From positions 54,757-118,756 of the forward strand of contig VZTI01005563.1 in assembly GCA_013397865.1 (NCBI GenBank): DNA of 64,000 nt, in the 5' to 3' direction. A program made the translations under genes and the position numbers. The stretch is from Struthidea cinerea (lineage: Eukaryota > Chordata > Aves > Passeriformes > Corcoracidae). Of the stretch, positions 13,431-25,991 are shown one piece after another (the stretch's first letter is position 1; each line of letters starts with the position of its first letter). A model generated the notes under the pieces. It ran no database searches. It saw only the letters and a list, made by a program, of their open reading frames with translations, and was not told the origin of the DNA.

Positions 13431-16400
13431 TCACTCTAACAGTGGAGCACACTGGACTATTAAGCTCTGCCTAAACGGCAGAATTTAGGCAGAATAAATA
13501 AAATTTGTTCTGCCTAAACCATCCCAAATGGAACCATGGACATATTTAAGCAGCCCCAATAACTGCCAGACAGCCAACGCTGAGGAGGCTCCCACGTGCA
13601 ACAAAGGCAGCAGAGAGTTCTCCTTTGGATGCTGTGACGCCAGGGACTTGCACAACTTCTCTGCCAACAAACCAGCGTGAGCAGGAGGAGACCGAGACTC
13701 AGACACTGTTCTGGCAGATGAAAGGCTTTGCACAAAAGCCCAGGCAGGAGCTGAGCTGTGCAGGCCACGCCAGTATCTGCAGATGTGGTTATTACAGCTC
13801 CAGCAGCCTCCAGGTCTCTTACCTTAGAGAAACAACAGCAAGAGCGTGCCGGGCAGTTTGGGAATTGTCACTGGCCAGGCAAAACCTGGGTGAGTTAAGG
13901 TTGGAAGTGCAACTTTTCCTCTCAACACTGGGAGAAACCCCCCCACCTCCCAGTTCAGCAACAGGATCCTTCATCCGCTGGGCATTCAGCCAGCGCTACG
14001 CTCTGAGGACAGGTATTGCCAGGATAACACACATCAGACTTGCTTTTCGTGGCCCAGGTTCATTGCTGCCTCACTTACACATCAAAACTTGGGAAAACCT
14101 CGGTGAAACCAAGCGAATTTCTCAGTAAACCATCTGCTCGTCCTGCAGAGACTGAGAGTCTGGGTTGGATTCGTGGGAGGAAATGGTGAGAGGCTTGCAA
14201 AGCCAGCCTTGCATAACCTCGCTGACATCAAAGGCCTGCCAGGGGTTTAAATCAGATCAAAATTTGACTGTGCAGCATTTGCACTAGGAACAATCAAAAC
14301 TCAGATATCCTCAGAAGCAATTTTTGATTCACGCTTACATTTTAACCAAGAACGTTTCTCTGCAATTCTCTTTATTTTCTCTAAAGCAGACTAATTTAAG
14401 ATAAGATTACTTATATTTAGTAAATCACTTTATAGGTCTTCTGAAGCAACTGTTTAAAACGCCTGAGCCCTTGCAGGGAACACCAGAATATTAAACATCT
14501 GACACATTCAGTGAAGCATTTCTATAGAGAATTAAGAATAGATAAGAAGGGTATGAGGAAAGAGGATAAGGTGTAATCAGCAGGAGGGAGGAAAACCCAA
14601 CCTACTGCTTGCTGGGTTTTTTGAGAGTCAAATAACTGACCTGAATGAAACCACAAATACCTGTTCACTGTGTCCCATTTTGCATCCTGAATAATACATA
14701 CACCTCTCCTGTGTATCGAGAATAAAACTCACTGGAGCTGTCACGGTTGCTGTGCAGCTGGAGAGTGTCAGGATTAAATGACATCCTTAGGTTCCAGCTG
14801 GGAAACGTGCAGAGGTGTAGCTTGTAAGGGAAACAGTTTCGTATTTTGGCTGTGGTCCCAATTCGAGAAGAGCAGGGAGTGCACCTAGAGGATGTTTCAC
14901 TGTCTGCAGAGGGAGAGAGGTCCTAGCAGAGAGAGCCAACCCAACCCAAATATCCCAACAGCTCCCAACCTCTGGATTTGCAGGACAGGCTGCACAAGGC
15001 ACGCACTGAAAAGAAATTCACAGCACATGGGTAAAGACATATTATTGAAAAATAGAAATGTGTGTATTTTAGAGGAGCTGAAGTGACTGATACCCACAGG
15101 ACTGAAAGTATCATTTACTTGGGGTCACTTTTTGCACCAACAGGAGTTCAAAAATGCCTTTGTTCTTAGTCACCTGGCTAAGACAAATTTATTCAGATGG
15201 AACAGATACGAACAGCAACACGGATTAATTACAACATAATTAATTAATGGTAACGTCTGGATGAAATGATAAACCAGTGGAAAGATTAAAAAAACCCCCT
15301 TAAACTGTGATACAGATCCTTGGTAACCAGATCCATTTATTACCATTAGCACCCAGAGCCAGCATCACTGTTTCTCTCTCTGCCATATAAAGTTGTAATT
15401 AATTATGCAGCACAGCCGTCGGCACCTGAGATCGATTCCCAATTCTGCTCTTCCAGGACCAGACTCTGTGAGAGGAGAGAACTTTGGAGATACCTGATAC
15501 TGCCTCAGCATCTGCTACCTTGGCACAGCGCGTGCTGGAACACAGCAATCGCCTCCCCTGGCACGGCACAGATGCAGCAAAAAAAAGGGGGGAAAGGCTG
15601 TATTTCATTCTAAAAAAATGCAGCATTTCAGAGTTTATCACGTGTATTTTATGGGTAAAACCAGTGAGGCACGAGGAGCTCACAGACTCATGGCAAGCTC
15701 TTTGACTGTGCCCTGCTTTTAGCATGAGCTTCCTTTTTGGATTGCAAAGCCCCTGGAGTCTGTCAGACAAACGGGAGCAGGTCGTGCTGCACAGCACTGA
15801 CACAAGGCTCCTTCTGCAGTGGGAGATCCAACTTTCACCTCAGACAGTCCCCAAAAGGAATAACAATAAAAGGGCTGCAAGATTAAACCAGCCCAAACTG
15901 ATAATGAACTCCAGGTTTGTTTTGAACTGAGCTCGCTCTTAAATGGTGTCCCCTCAACTAAGTGACTCAGGGGATTGGTTTGGAATCAGGGATAGTTTGA
16001 ATTGCTTCATTCTGGAGTTCATTATTCCCCTCCGGGCAAGTGGATGCCTTTGAGAGCCTGAAACTTCATTTGCAGAAATCCTGCTATAGCTGGAAAAGCA
16101 GGAATCAAACCAACCAGGATGGGATACATACTCTGAGTCAGCATTCAAATTCCTGTTCCTCTGCAGCATTTACTGAGTCTGGAAAGGACGAGAGGAAATA
16201 AAAAAGAGACAAGAGGCTCTCCCTTACACTGCCAGCAGCACACAACCATGTGTGTGCTACAGGAAACAGTCTTGGGCTCCGCTTTTCAGAAAGTTTTTTG
16301 TCTGCATGAAGCAGCTCATGGTACAAAATCACAATTCTGTTCCTGTTCCTGGTTTATTCTGTGCCTCACCTTCCCACCAGCTGGTGGCTGCAACTGCTGC

Positions 16401-17038
16401 TATCTCATCAGGCAGGGAGAGGTGAGTGTTTTGCCTTTTGACAGGAGACTTGTTGCTGCAAGTCCGATATATTTAACATTCTTTCTACCTGGTTCATTTA
16501 CTAACACACAATAATTAGCTTCCAGAAACAATTGGTGGGGCTCAAAGGACTCCTCCACTGGGATTTGTAACCAGAGTTTTGAGTCTGAGCAAACACAAAG
16601 GGAAGGGAAAAAAGGAAAAGAAAAAAGGCAGAGCGTGCGTTCAAGATGAGACTTGAAGCGAAGCCTCAGCCCAGTGCTGAACCCCAGGTGATAATAGTGA
16701 AGGAATGCACAGAAGCAGAAAGTCAAATCTGCAGCACCAGCAGACTCAAATGTCATTGCAATTATGGGGAAGATGTGCTTCTGCTCCTCACAGCTCTCCC
16801 TTCTCTTGGCTCGCTCCCAGCAAAAGTCATAGAGGTTTTATGGGCAACTCATATTTGAGAGCAAAAATTAATGAAGATACTGACCACACACATAGCATAC
16901 ATTAAAGTGATTTGATTTAAAGGACAACCAGTAGTGCTTTTCTTTCTCCAGCGACCTGCCTAACCAAGAAATACCGAGGAGACAGCAATTAAATCACAAC
17001 TTGTTGATCCTTAAGGACTAAAAGTAAATAGACTTATG
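13431..17038. other. unique intronic DNA, 13.4-17.0 kb
   Basis: I see no gene. A hairpin lies just right of the CR1 piece (13484-13518), a TAATTAAT-rich patch is near 15223-15248, and a purine-rich tract is near 16600-16633. The 167-codon frame at 13625-14128 (plus) has no recognisable domain and is treated as chance. Confidence 0.5.
13484..13518. repeat. perfect inverted repeat with 13-nt loop
   Basis: TTTAGGCAGAA (13484-13494) and TTCTGCCTAAA (13508-13518) are exact reverse complements. A further CTGCCTAAA copy lies just left at 13467-13475, so the motif occurs three times in alternating orientation within 52 bp. It begins about 50 bp beyond the visible end of the CR1 fragment. No known element is recognised. 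Confidence 0.75.
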
Positions 17039-17195
17039 TCATAGAATCACAGAATCCTGGAATGGTTTGGCTTGGAAGGGACCTTAAATATCACCACAGT
17101 TCCACCCCCTGCCTTGGGCAGGGACACCCTCCACTACACCAGGTTACTCAGAGACCAATCCAGCCTGCTCCTGAACACTTCCAGGTCTAGGGAGT
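17039..17195 (-). mobile_element. CR1 LINE fragment, 3' end, minus orientation
   Basis: It begins TCATAGAATCACAGAATCCT, the reverse complement of the CR1 terminal octamer repeats. It continues with GGTTTGGCTTGGAAGGGACC, CCCCCTGCCTTGGGCAGGGA and GAACACTTCCAGG. The 3' end is well preserved and the element is truncated after about 155 bp. Confidence 0.93.
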
Positions 17196-18319
17196 CCTGT
17201 CATTTAAAACACAGGGGGGAAAGTATCTATTTTGAGAGGGGTGCACACACAAAGAACATCCTCACGTGCTCCAAGGCAGAGGTGGGAAAATGAGGTGGTG
17301 AGACAACCCCCAGGTCATGATTTGTACAGTAAAAGGCCAAACTAAAACAAACACTCTGATGGCTCACAGGGATCACCACTGGGGCAGGTCCAAAGGAGAG
17401 ATTTCAAGGAGTTCAGGCAAGGACAGATGCTGCTCAGGCAGAGCTGTTAGTGCTGCTGCTGGAGCTTGGCTTGGAAGACAAAAGTCAAGATGATCCTGAG
17501 GTTCAAAGAACAGATTAAGAAGCAAGAAATGTTGGTCTTCTCCCCCCACCTCAGACACGGTTTCATCTCCCACTTCACCACTACTCGCTGAATTGTCAAA
17601 ACTCCTTCCATACAGCACCTCACACTGAAAGCAGTAAATGGCTCTTGAGAAGCAAGAAATTCAGGATCTGGCTTTGTCTTTGTCTGGCACTTCATGTTTT
17701 CATTTGTGAAGCAGAGGCAATAAACATCTCTGCTACTTCAAAGCGCCGGAGTGCTTTGAGCTCCTCCTCGCAGAGAAAACAGTAGGTCCAGTTATGATCT
17801 GCTGTGTGATCACTTCGGGAACAGCAGGAGCTTTGCTCTCCCAGATTTACAGCTCCTTTACAGACCATTCATTTTATTTTTCGTGCTACGACCAAAGGAG
17901 CTGGTGAGTAACTTGCTGAATATAGAAATGCTACCTCGGAGTATTCCTTCCTGCATCACTCTCCCCACCCCAGACATATGTTAATAGTTAGAATCAGCTC
18001 GCTGAAGGCTTCAAGTTTGACAGGGGAGGGGGAAAAATGGGAATAAGAAGATATTTCTGTTCAGAACAAAACAGGATACCTAAAAAGACTGCCCTTGTCT
18101 CTCTAGCTACAAACACACAAACACACACATCTTCCCCCCATATGAGATCTTTAGTTAAGACAAATGAACTTCTAAAACAGCTGAGGCAATAAATAGTTGA
18201 AGTGGACCTCACTAGGTATACCTGTCCTTAAATAAAAATAGTGATTAAACAGTGAAAGTACTCAGATTTTGGTGATGCACACACACTATGCATTCGTACG
18301 GATCAGAGGGAGTTATCCC
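17196..18319. other. unique intronic DNA between two CR1 fragments
   Basis: I see nothing beyond a short ACAC-rich stretch near 18111-18128. There is no gene and no recognised repeat. Confidence 0.5.
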
Positions 18320-18380
18320 TTAGAATACCCCGAAATGGAAGGGACCCACAAGGATCACTGAAGTCCAACTCCCGATGACA
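18320..18380 (-). mobile_element. short CR1 LINE remnant, minus orientation
   Basis: TAGAATACCCCGAAATGGAA GGGACCCACAAGGATCACTG, then AAGTCCAACTCCC, matches the reverse-complemented 3' end of a CR1 subfamily common in songbirds and relatives. It is only about 60 bp and ends abruptly. Confidence 0.75.
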
Positions 18381-19526
18381 ACATCAGCACAGTAACTATT
18401 GTACTTTATCCTGCCCTTACTTGATGCAGTGGGGTCCTCACGGGAAGGCTGAGCCCTGTATCTAAAGCAGAGCAGCATTTCCTAGTGGAATTTTCAAGGA
18501 GGAATGGGGAACAACACGCAGAAATTAAATGGAAAGGGAGAATGCCAGCAGCAGGTTCGCCAACATCCAAAAGACAACCAAAAAAAACATTTTCTGGCTT
18601 CTGATTTCTCTCATGCCAGAGAGGTGAAGAGGGCAGAAGGGAAGGGAGGAAGCAGAGGAAAGAGCCACTGACCACCCCAAGCCAAGGGACGTAGAGGCAA
18701 AGGAGAAGAAAGCGTGGCTGGCAGCGAACACAAAACCCAGGCAGGGAATTCCACCCACCAACTGCTCATTCCCACTGTCACCGCTGTGACAGAGGAAAAA
18801 CCCCAGCGCTCCCAGGCAGCAGAGAGCCCTGTATGTCTGCACACATCCCTCGGGAGCCGATGGGAAGCGACGCCAGAGCGGTGCCCACGGTGAGAGGGGC
18901 TCGTATCTCACCCCCTGCCTCAGCAGGAGCACGAACCCCGGGCAGAGCTGGCACCCCGCCCAGGGAGCACTCGCTCAGCCAACTCAATTAATGTTATCTC
19001 CAAGTCAATCACACACAACCAGTGGGACGGCCAAGTTGCTCTTCCTTATCATGGCATTTCTCTTTTGGAGCAGGGTCAGCGACGGGGGTGCAGGGCGCAG
19101 AGGCAGGGAGCGGAGAAGGGAAGCTGGAACAGCCTGGGTAAAAGGCAGGCACTCCGCTCCCGCTCCCAGAATTGGGCCTGGGAATAGAACTGCCACCTTG
19201 GCTTTAATTTGCACACCAGACTTCCTCCCGGGAAGCAGCGAGGCTGAAGCGAAGAGCTGAACAAACCCAAAAGTACTACAGGCTTTTCAAATTTTCAATT
19301 TTATTACAACCAGAATTACGTCAGTACTCTGGAAGCTTTGTCATGGCACGTGCGCTTCTATTTTGAAAGAAGAGAGCAAATGCACTCAACTCCAGCTCAC
19401 GTCTTTTCCCACATTCAGTGAAGTGCTTGGCAGCACTTAAAATGATAAAAATGCTGCTCTTCGTGTTCCTGTGTTGGAGTTACCCAGCACAGGAACAGCA
19501 GGGAATTCCTGGAGTTTCAGCAACTG

Positions 19527-19553
19527 TTTCATTCCACTGTTTTCATTCCACTG
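19527..19553. repeat. two-copy tandem repeat, period 14
   Basis: TTTCATTCCACTG at 19527-19539 is repeated at 19541-19553, separated by one T. It is a small exact duplication with no evident role. Confidence 0.75.
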
Positions 19554-22500
19554 GGACTGCTTCCTAAAAACCCAGTCACCTCCAAGTTAATGCCCCAAAA
19601 CAGAAGTATCCTAGGAAAACAGCTTGAAAAGGTTGAAATTCCACACCCACGTCTCCCTGGATTTTAGCCCCTCCATCTGAGATGCCCTGAAGCTTCATGG
19701 TGTAAATACAACGTCCTGCTAACCACAAATCACGACCACAATGTTAAGAGTTGCTCTGCCATGGCTGAGGTTTGGTCTGGCAGAAAGCTGTAGATAAGCC
19801 ACGAAATGCTGACAGGGAAAGGGAATGGAACTGAACTTCCATTCCTGGCCTATTACAGGTTGGGAATAAAACCCTGGAAGGTTCATCAGCACAGGGAATG
19901 GAGCTTGGCAGATCTCACGTGCTTATCACAGAAGTAAAAATAATTTTGTGTTGACCCTTCGGACTTTTTTTTTTCCCCCAGAAATTTAAATGCCCTTGGT
20001 TAAACAGCTCACTTCAATATTTCCCATGTGATATGAGAGATGTCATTTCTCGCGTGTGGTTTCCAACGTACTGTTTTGTTTACAAAGGACAATCTGATCC
20101 AGCTCTCTGATCAAACCCGGTGTGTGGCACGTTAAAAGCCGTGAGTGTTTAGGCTGACTTCTTCCTTACTCTACAGAACAGAGCTCAGGATCTGCCTGGT
20201 CTAAATAAAGTGCTCAGCGTGGTCTGATTTTAGGACTGCAGCTTATTTAGCCAGCAGAAATACTGATTTTATGCTGATGCTGTTTTCTAGAAAAAAGGCT
20301 CAGCTGACTGCTGAGCGCTGCAGAGATGCTTGTGATAAGTCCAAACGAGTTAATCACTGGGAGTGCAGTAATTGCCATAGCACAGCACTAAAGATGGGTT
20401 AATAGACCCTGCTAGGACTCCAGGATAAACCTGCCTGCAAGGAACTCCAGGGCACCCCGGCTGTCCTTCCTCAAATATTCAGGTCAACTCCGCTGCGTGC
20501 TGCAGCACAGGAACACCTGGAACCCACGAGAAACAAAAATATTTAAGAAGGGAGAAATATGTTCGGAATTAACTGGGGAGCTAACTGAAGTAGAAAACCT
20601 CCAGGAAAATTAGTTTTTCTCTGTAGCTTCTGAAGCTTCTAATGGCTTTTCTTACAATTACAGATCAGAAGGACCACGGAAGCCTGGGACAGCATTTTTG
20701 GGTTTGTGAACTGCAGTCCATGCATGGAGAATGAGTTAAGGAGCTGTATTCCACTCTTGGGTAATCTAAGGCAGAAAGGAACAGAAAAGGGAGAAATACC
20801 CAGGGCTGTGGCCCTTCAGGATTGACTTCTGAGTCAGTCTAGATCCACATTACTCTACAGAACTCATGACAGATAGAGAAAGCTTGTTTGTGAGCTCCTA
20901 AAAGCATCTCTCTGATTTGAGCTCCGGGGCATTACTGCTGTATCAATCGCCTCTCAAATTACAGTAATTGGAACAGACAAAACTCACTGGGTTTCATCTT
21001 TATCTCAGCTCAGGATTTCTCCTGTGTTGAGGAGACTTTCATCATGTTTCCACCAGTGGGGCTTTCGGCGCTTTCCTGCAAGGCTGCTTGACAGAGCAAC
21101 AACATCCACTGTCAGGAAATCCTTTGGTATTCAACCTGAAGTTCCCTTTTGCATCCTCTTTCCTCTGCCAATTACCACTCCAGAGCGCACTAAGCAAATC
21201 CTTCACCATTTACATCTTTCAAACAATATGGCATAATTAACTCCAGGGGAACAGCTTTCACCAAACTACCTGTATTTATCTCTTTTAATCTTGTGCTATT
21301 AATGTAACCCCTGCAGCCAGTCCCTGAGTTGTTTGGGTTGCTCTCCTGTGAGCTCCTGCCAATTTGTGAGCTTTTTTTTCTGGTGACTCAAACGCACAGA
21401 GCTCACAGCAATGTGGTAGGCGTGGTCTGTGCTGAGCCACAGGCAGAGATCTCCATGGGTGAAGTCCATTCTGAGCCATGAAGGACGACAGCACATTAAA
21501 ATACTTTGGAAGTGGAAGCTAATTCCCACATGTCTCTCTGAGAGGGGAAGTGTCTGACCGGCTCTACACATTAGAAACACCAAAACATTTTGCCTCTGGC
21601 CACAGAGGGAGAGTCAGCATGAAAACAGTGCCTGAAATTCAGCATTTCACCATTAGTCTTTAACTTTAGACCATTGCCATTGGTCCATAAAAGAAACTGA
21701 AGGAGCTCCAGAGAAAAAAAAAACCTCATAAGGACATGACTTTAGTCCCAGCTGTGCTGTAATTCTGCTTCTGGCACTCTGGTCATGCATTATTGTATTG
21801 GCTCTGCTACCGAGTACCACCACTGTGCTTCCCAGAGTTCTGTTTTGATACTCGACTTGCCTCCCTCATTCTCATCCATCTGAAACTGGAGTCTGAACCT
21901 ACAACCCCCCTCCAGAGCCCAATCCACTTCAGCTTCGAAGCCAAACGTCAAAATACAGAACATCAAAGCACAAGCCCGAGAAGGCGCCACACCTCCGAAA
22001 AGCCACAAATGCCTCTCCAAAACTACGAGTCAGAGGTGCAGATTTGTAAAGGGAACTGAACACAAAGCAGTTCAGTGCAGGATCCTTCTACTTGGGGGGG
22101 GAAAAAAGCTCTGTAACATTATGAAGTGTTGGCACCACTCAACTCGTGCCTCACACGTCTCAGCAGCGCTGTGTTGTCCTTGCTCTTGACAGACCGAGCC
22201 ATGCCAAGTCCTCGGGGAGCGCTGCGAGGAAACTGCTGCATGCCTGGCTGGAGAAGGAGCAGCTGTAGACTGAGACCAGAGACTAAAGAGAACGTGTTTC
22301 AGCTTGATTTTTGTTTTTTAAAGCCATTTCTGCGCTTTCTACAAGCAGCTCGTTTCCTTTGCGCTCTCACTCGCGCTCCGAGAACGGCTCCTTTTTGTGC
22401 CTGGGGTTTTTTTTTGTGCCATGACTACTCCTGTAATCTGTCTTTTTTCCCCAAAAGTTTGGCAGAACTTTCCAAAAACAATACAAATATCACAGTCTGT

Positions 22501-25500
22501 CTCACCATGTTAGTGGCAGCTGCAGATGATCCTGGTTTGATATACCTTTGATCTGCTAAATAGACAACCATATCTACATGCTTGATAAGTAATTTTATTC
22601 AAATTCAGGATCTGAATAACCCGAAGCAGTCCATGAGGCATGTGTGCACTTCACATCCCCTGCCTGTACAAATTTGGGAGCTCACAGAAGATTTAAGGCC
22701 TCCAAAGCCAGCACTTCTCCGTTCACACTCCCTTCCAAAACTCCTCTGGAGGTGGAGAGACACCAAAACGTGGGACTCACACAGTGCCGACTCTGTTCTC
22801 TGAACAGTTTTGCACTGACTGTGGAAAAAGTCTGGACCTTCCTCCAGCACTATGCATAAAAAGCAGTAAGAAAATAAAAAAAAAAAAATAACTGGGAGGA
22901 GGTGCTTGAGAGATCCTACAAGAAAATATCTCCCAGAAAGGCAGAATCTCCTGATGACACAGCATTTCCAACCCAGGCAAAACTAAGACACTTGTACAGA
23001 CATGTAAATTAGAGCAGAAGTGATAAATATTTTTCAATCCTGTTTCTTCCCAGGTAATCACCAGGCCTGTCCCCGAACAGGGAAGAACTTCGGAGGGGAG
23101 ATTTTGTTTCTCCTGGAGCCTAACCTTTCCTTGGGGACTCTGCTTCACAAACCCAAATACAATACCTCTATTCATTAACCTCTCTAACTTGCTTTCCTGG
23201 AGGGGTCCATTCCCTGCTCAGCCCTTTCCTCCAGTTCCCCCTCCTCTTCCCTGTACTGTCGCTCCATGAGCCATGTTCCTTCCCTTCTGTGATCCCTGCA
23301 GCACAGATTTGATGTGCTTGGCGCAGAGAGAGCCGATGTCCGTTTAGATTAAAACCATGTTGTAATTCCGAGGGAAAACATACAAAGCCACGGCCGAGCG
23401 TGACGGGAGAAAGCCGTTCCCAGTTTTGGAAGCTGCAGGATGTCCCTCCTGGGAGCAGCCCAGCCTCGTGTTTATTACTTTAACCGAAAAGAGGGGAAAT
23501 GGCTGAGGTTTTGCTGGGCTTCCCGCTCCACACTCACAGAGGCGAGGGCTCATCCTGCCCAGCTACGCCGGGGTGAGCATTTAACACACAGCTCTCCTTC
23601 CTACTCAATGGTTCTCCCATCCTTCCCTATAACCCTCTCCACCCTGGCAAGCACGAGATTTACAGGAGCCCAGCAGAAAGGAATGGATTACAGAGCTAAT
23701 GACCGAATCTAAACGAACCCAAGAGGGGAGATGATATGATCAGCTGCACGGGACTCACTGTTTGAGATGGCACTTCTGCTACTTAGCTCTCTGTGCATGG
23801 TTACACTGAGGTTTCAAAGAGCCAGGATCCAGACAGGTACTGAACTGTTAAAAAAAAAAAATCTCCAGAAACACGGAATTTTTCAATGTGGATCTGCCCC
23901 CACTGACATCTTCCAGCAGCGTTGTCTCCATCTGAATTAGCTGCCATTGAGGCAAAAACTTCTCTGTGGTAGCCTGTACGAAACTTGGGGCAGAACAACT
24001 TTGGGAGCATTTCCCTCTCAAATACATCTATGGCACCAGGCAATCCTAACAGGACACTTCTCTTGGAAAATATCCAGGGCTGTCAAGTTCTCTTTGCTCA
24101 AATTTTGCCCTCTTAGTCATAACATGAGCTTGAACCCCCCTAAGCTGGTTTGTACCCTAAGCGTGGCCTGGAGAGGTTGGGATACCTGGAGACTCCAGCA
24201 GGAAAAGCAGACTTTGCCCCAAATTTGCATTCCAACACTACCTTTGATGAAAGCCTTGCCTCTCCATCAGCCCAAAGAAGCTCTTTCAATATCATGGCCT
24301 ATTAGGGTTTGTGTCTCAGCAGTAAGAAAAATTCCAACACATGCATTTTCTCATCCCACTCTTTTCTTCCCCCCTGTAAACCTCTGAGGATTTTTCCTAC
24401 AGCTTATGATGAAGCAAATCATCATTTACACACAGAGCGCCAGCGGTTGGGTTGGATTTGCAAAATCTTATCCTGAATGTTCTGCTTTTATGTGATCAAA
24501 ATCACAGATGGACTCAATTTGGGCCTAACTTTATTTACACACTAAAGGTGGTTTTGTCTGAGAGTGGAATTGGGGGTGGTGGTTTAAATATAGTTCAATT
24601 TATGAACTATTTTTGAACACTGAATGCATATGGGAGAGAATGGAAATAAGTCTAACGACCAATTTACTTATTGAGCTAGGCATACAACTTCAGGCTTACT
24701 ATCAAATTGTTTTTACAACATGAAAAACTGGTTGGTTTTGATTGAAAGTTTCTTCAGCTTTCATATTAAACACAGGCAAATTTAAAATTTTAATTCATGT
24801 TGACGTTGAAATCTTTGCCTTTTAAGTCTAAAATGGAAATGTTTTAAACTTTCTAAATTTTAATCCTCCGTATCAGGCCAATGCTCTGAATTTGAGGCAT
24901 ACCCATCTGGAGCTAAAATTAAATTGCACTTTTGGGGAATGAACTATTTGATTAATACCGCCTCGTGTTCCCTCAGCATTTATTTCTTCCCTTCTGCCAA
25001 AGAAGGAGCACCAGAGGGAATGAAGAGATTTAGCTGAGAATTAGTTTAAGGTAATTATTCTACGTCTTTCAGCCTCTTTCTACATACAGGACAACAAATA
25101 TTGCGGAAACAGAAGTTGTTTTGTGTGTATAATTTGAGAACATATTTTGTAGAACGAGTGAGTGGGATATTATTCCATTTGGATGATGCCTACAGACCTA
25201 AATTCATTAAATTGGTGGCTTTTTTATTAGTACTGCTAAGGGAAACGTTCTCTTTGAGCAATGCCTTGTGTTCATCATCCCTAAACACTTCCCAAGACTC
25301 ACCTTTTCACTGCCCAAACTCCAAAGTTGTTTTTACTTTAACCAGTCTTGTGAGATTCAGCATTTTGCTACCCATCAGATTTACTGTTAGCTACCAGCAC
25401 TGAGATGACAAAACCTGCTTCTATTCTTGACTAAAATAATTGATTGAACCCTGCTCTGCACTTTATGCCACGTGGAAAAATAAGTGGCAAAGAGTATTTT

Positions 25501-25973
25501 TCCCCTTTCTCTCCCCACAAAGCCTGACATTTCATTTCATCCGAGCCTTTTATTGGTTCTCACATCTGGATTATATAAATTTAAAGCACAGTTTTCAATA
25601 TCTGAGATGCTTAAGGTTACCGTATTTGACAAATCCTATTCGCCAGGCTGTCAAATTAAATTAACATGGGCAATGGAGGGGGAACAAAGGAATAAAGAGG
25701 CTGAGTTTGATTCCCTTGTGTTGGCAAAGTGAGACAAAATTAACCCCTCTGAAGGGGAAACACCAGCCCTGACAGGCAAACCTGCCAGAGTGGTAAACAG
25801 GCAACGTGACAGAAACCCAGGAATTATGCTGGCTGGCATCCCAGGGATCAAGAGGCCTTTTTGTTGTGCCATCAACTCAAGTTTTCCAGCAAACACACCA
25901 GGTAGGATCCACCTCCAGTTCAGTTACAAACTCACCAGTGGGCCACAAAGACTAACTGGGTCCCACGATTTTT

Positions 25974-25991
25974 AGCATCCCAAGGGATGCT
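25974..25991. repeat. 18-bp near-palindrome
   Basis: AGCATCCC and GGGATGCT are exact reverse complements around AA. About one such 8-bp-arm structure is expected by chance in a window this size. Confidence 0.6.
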
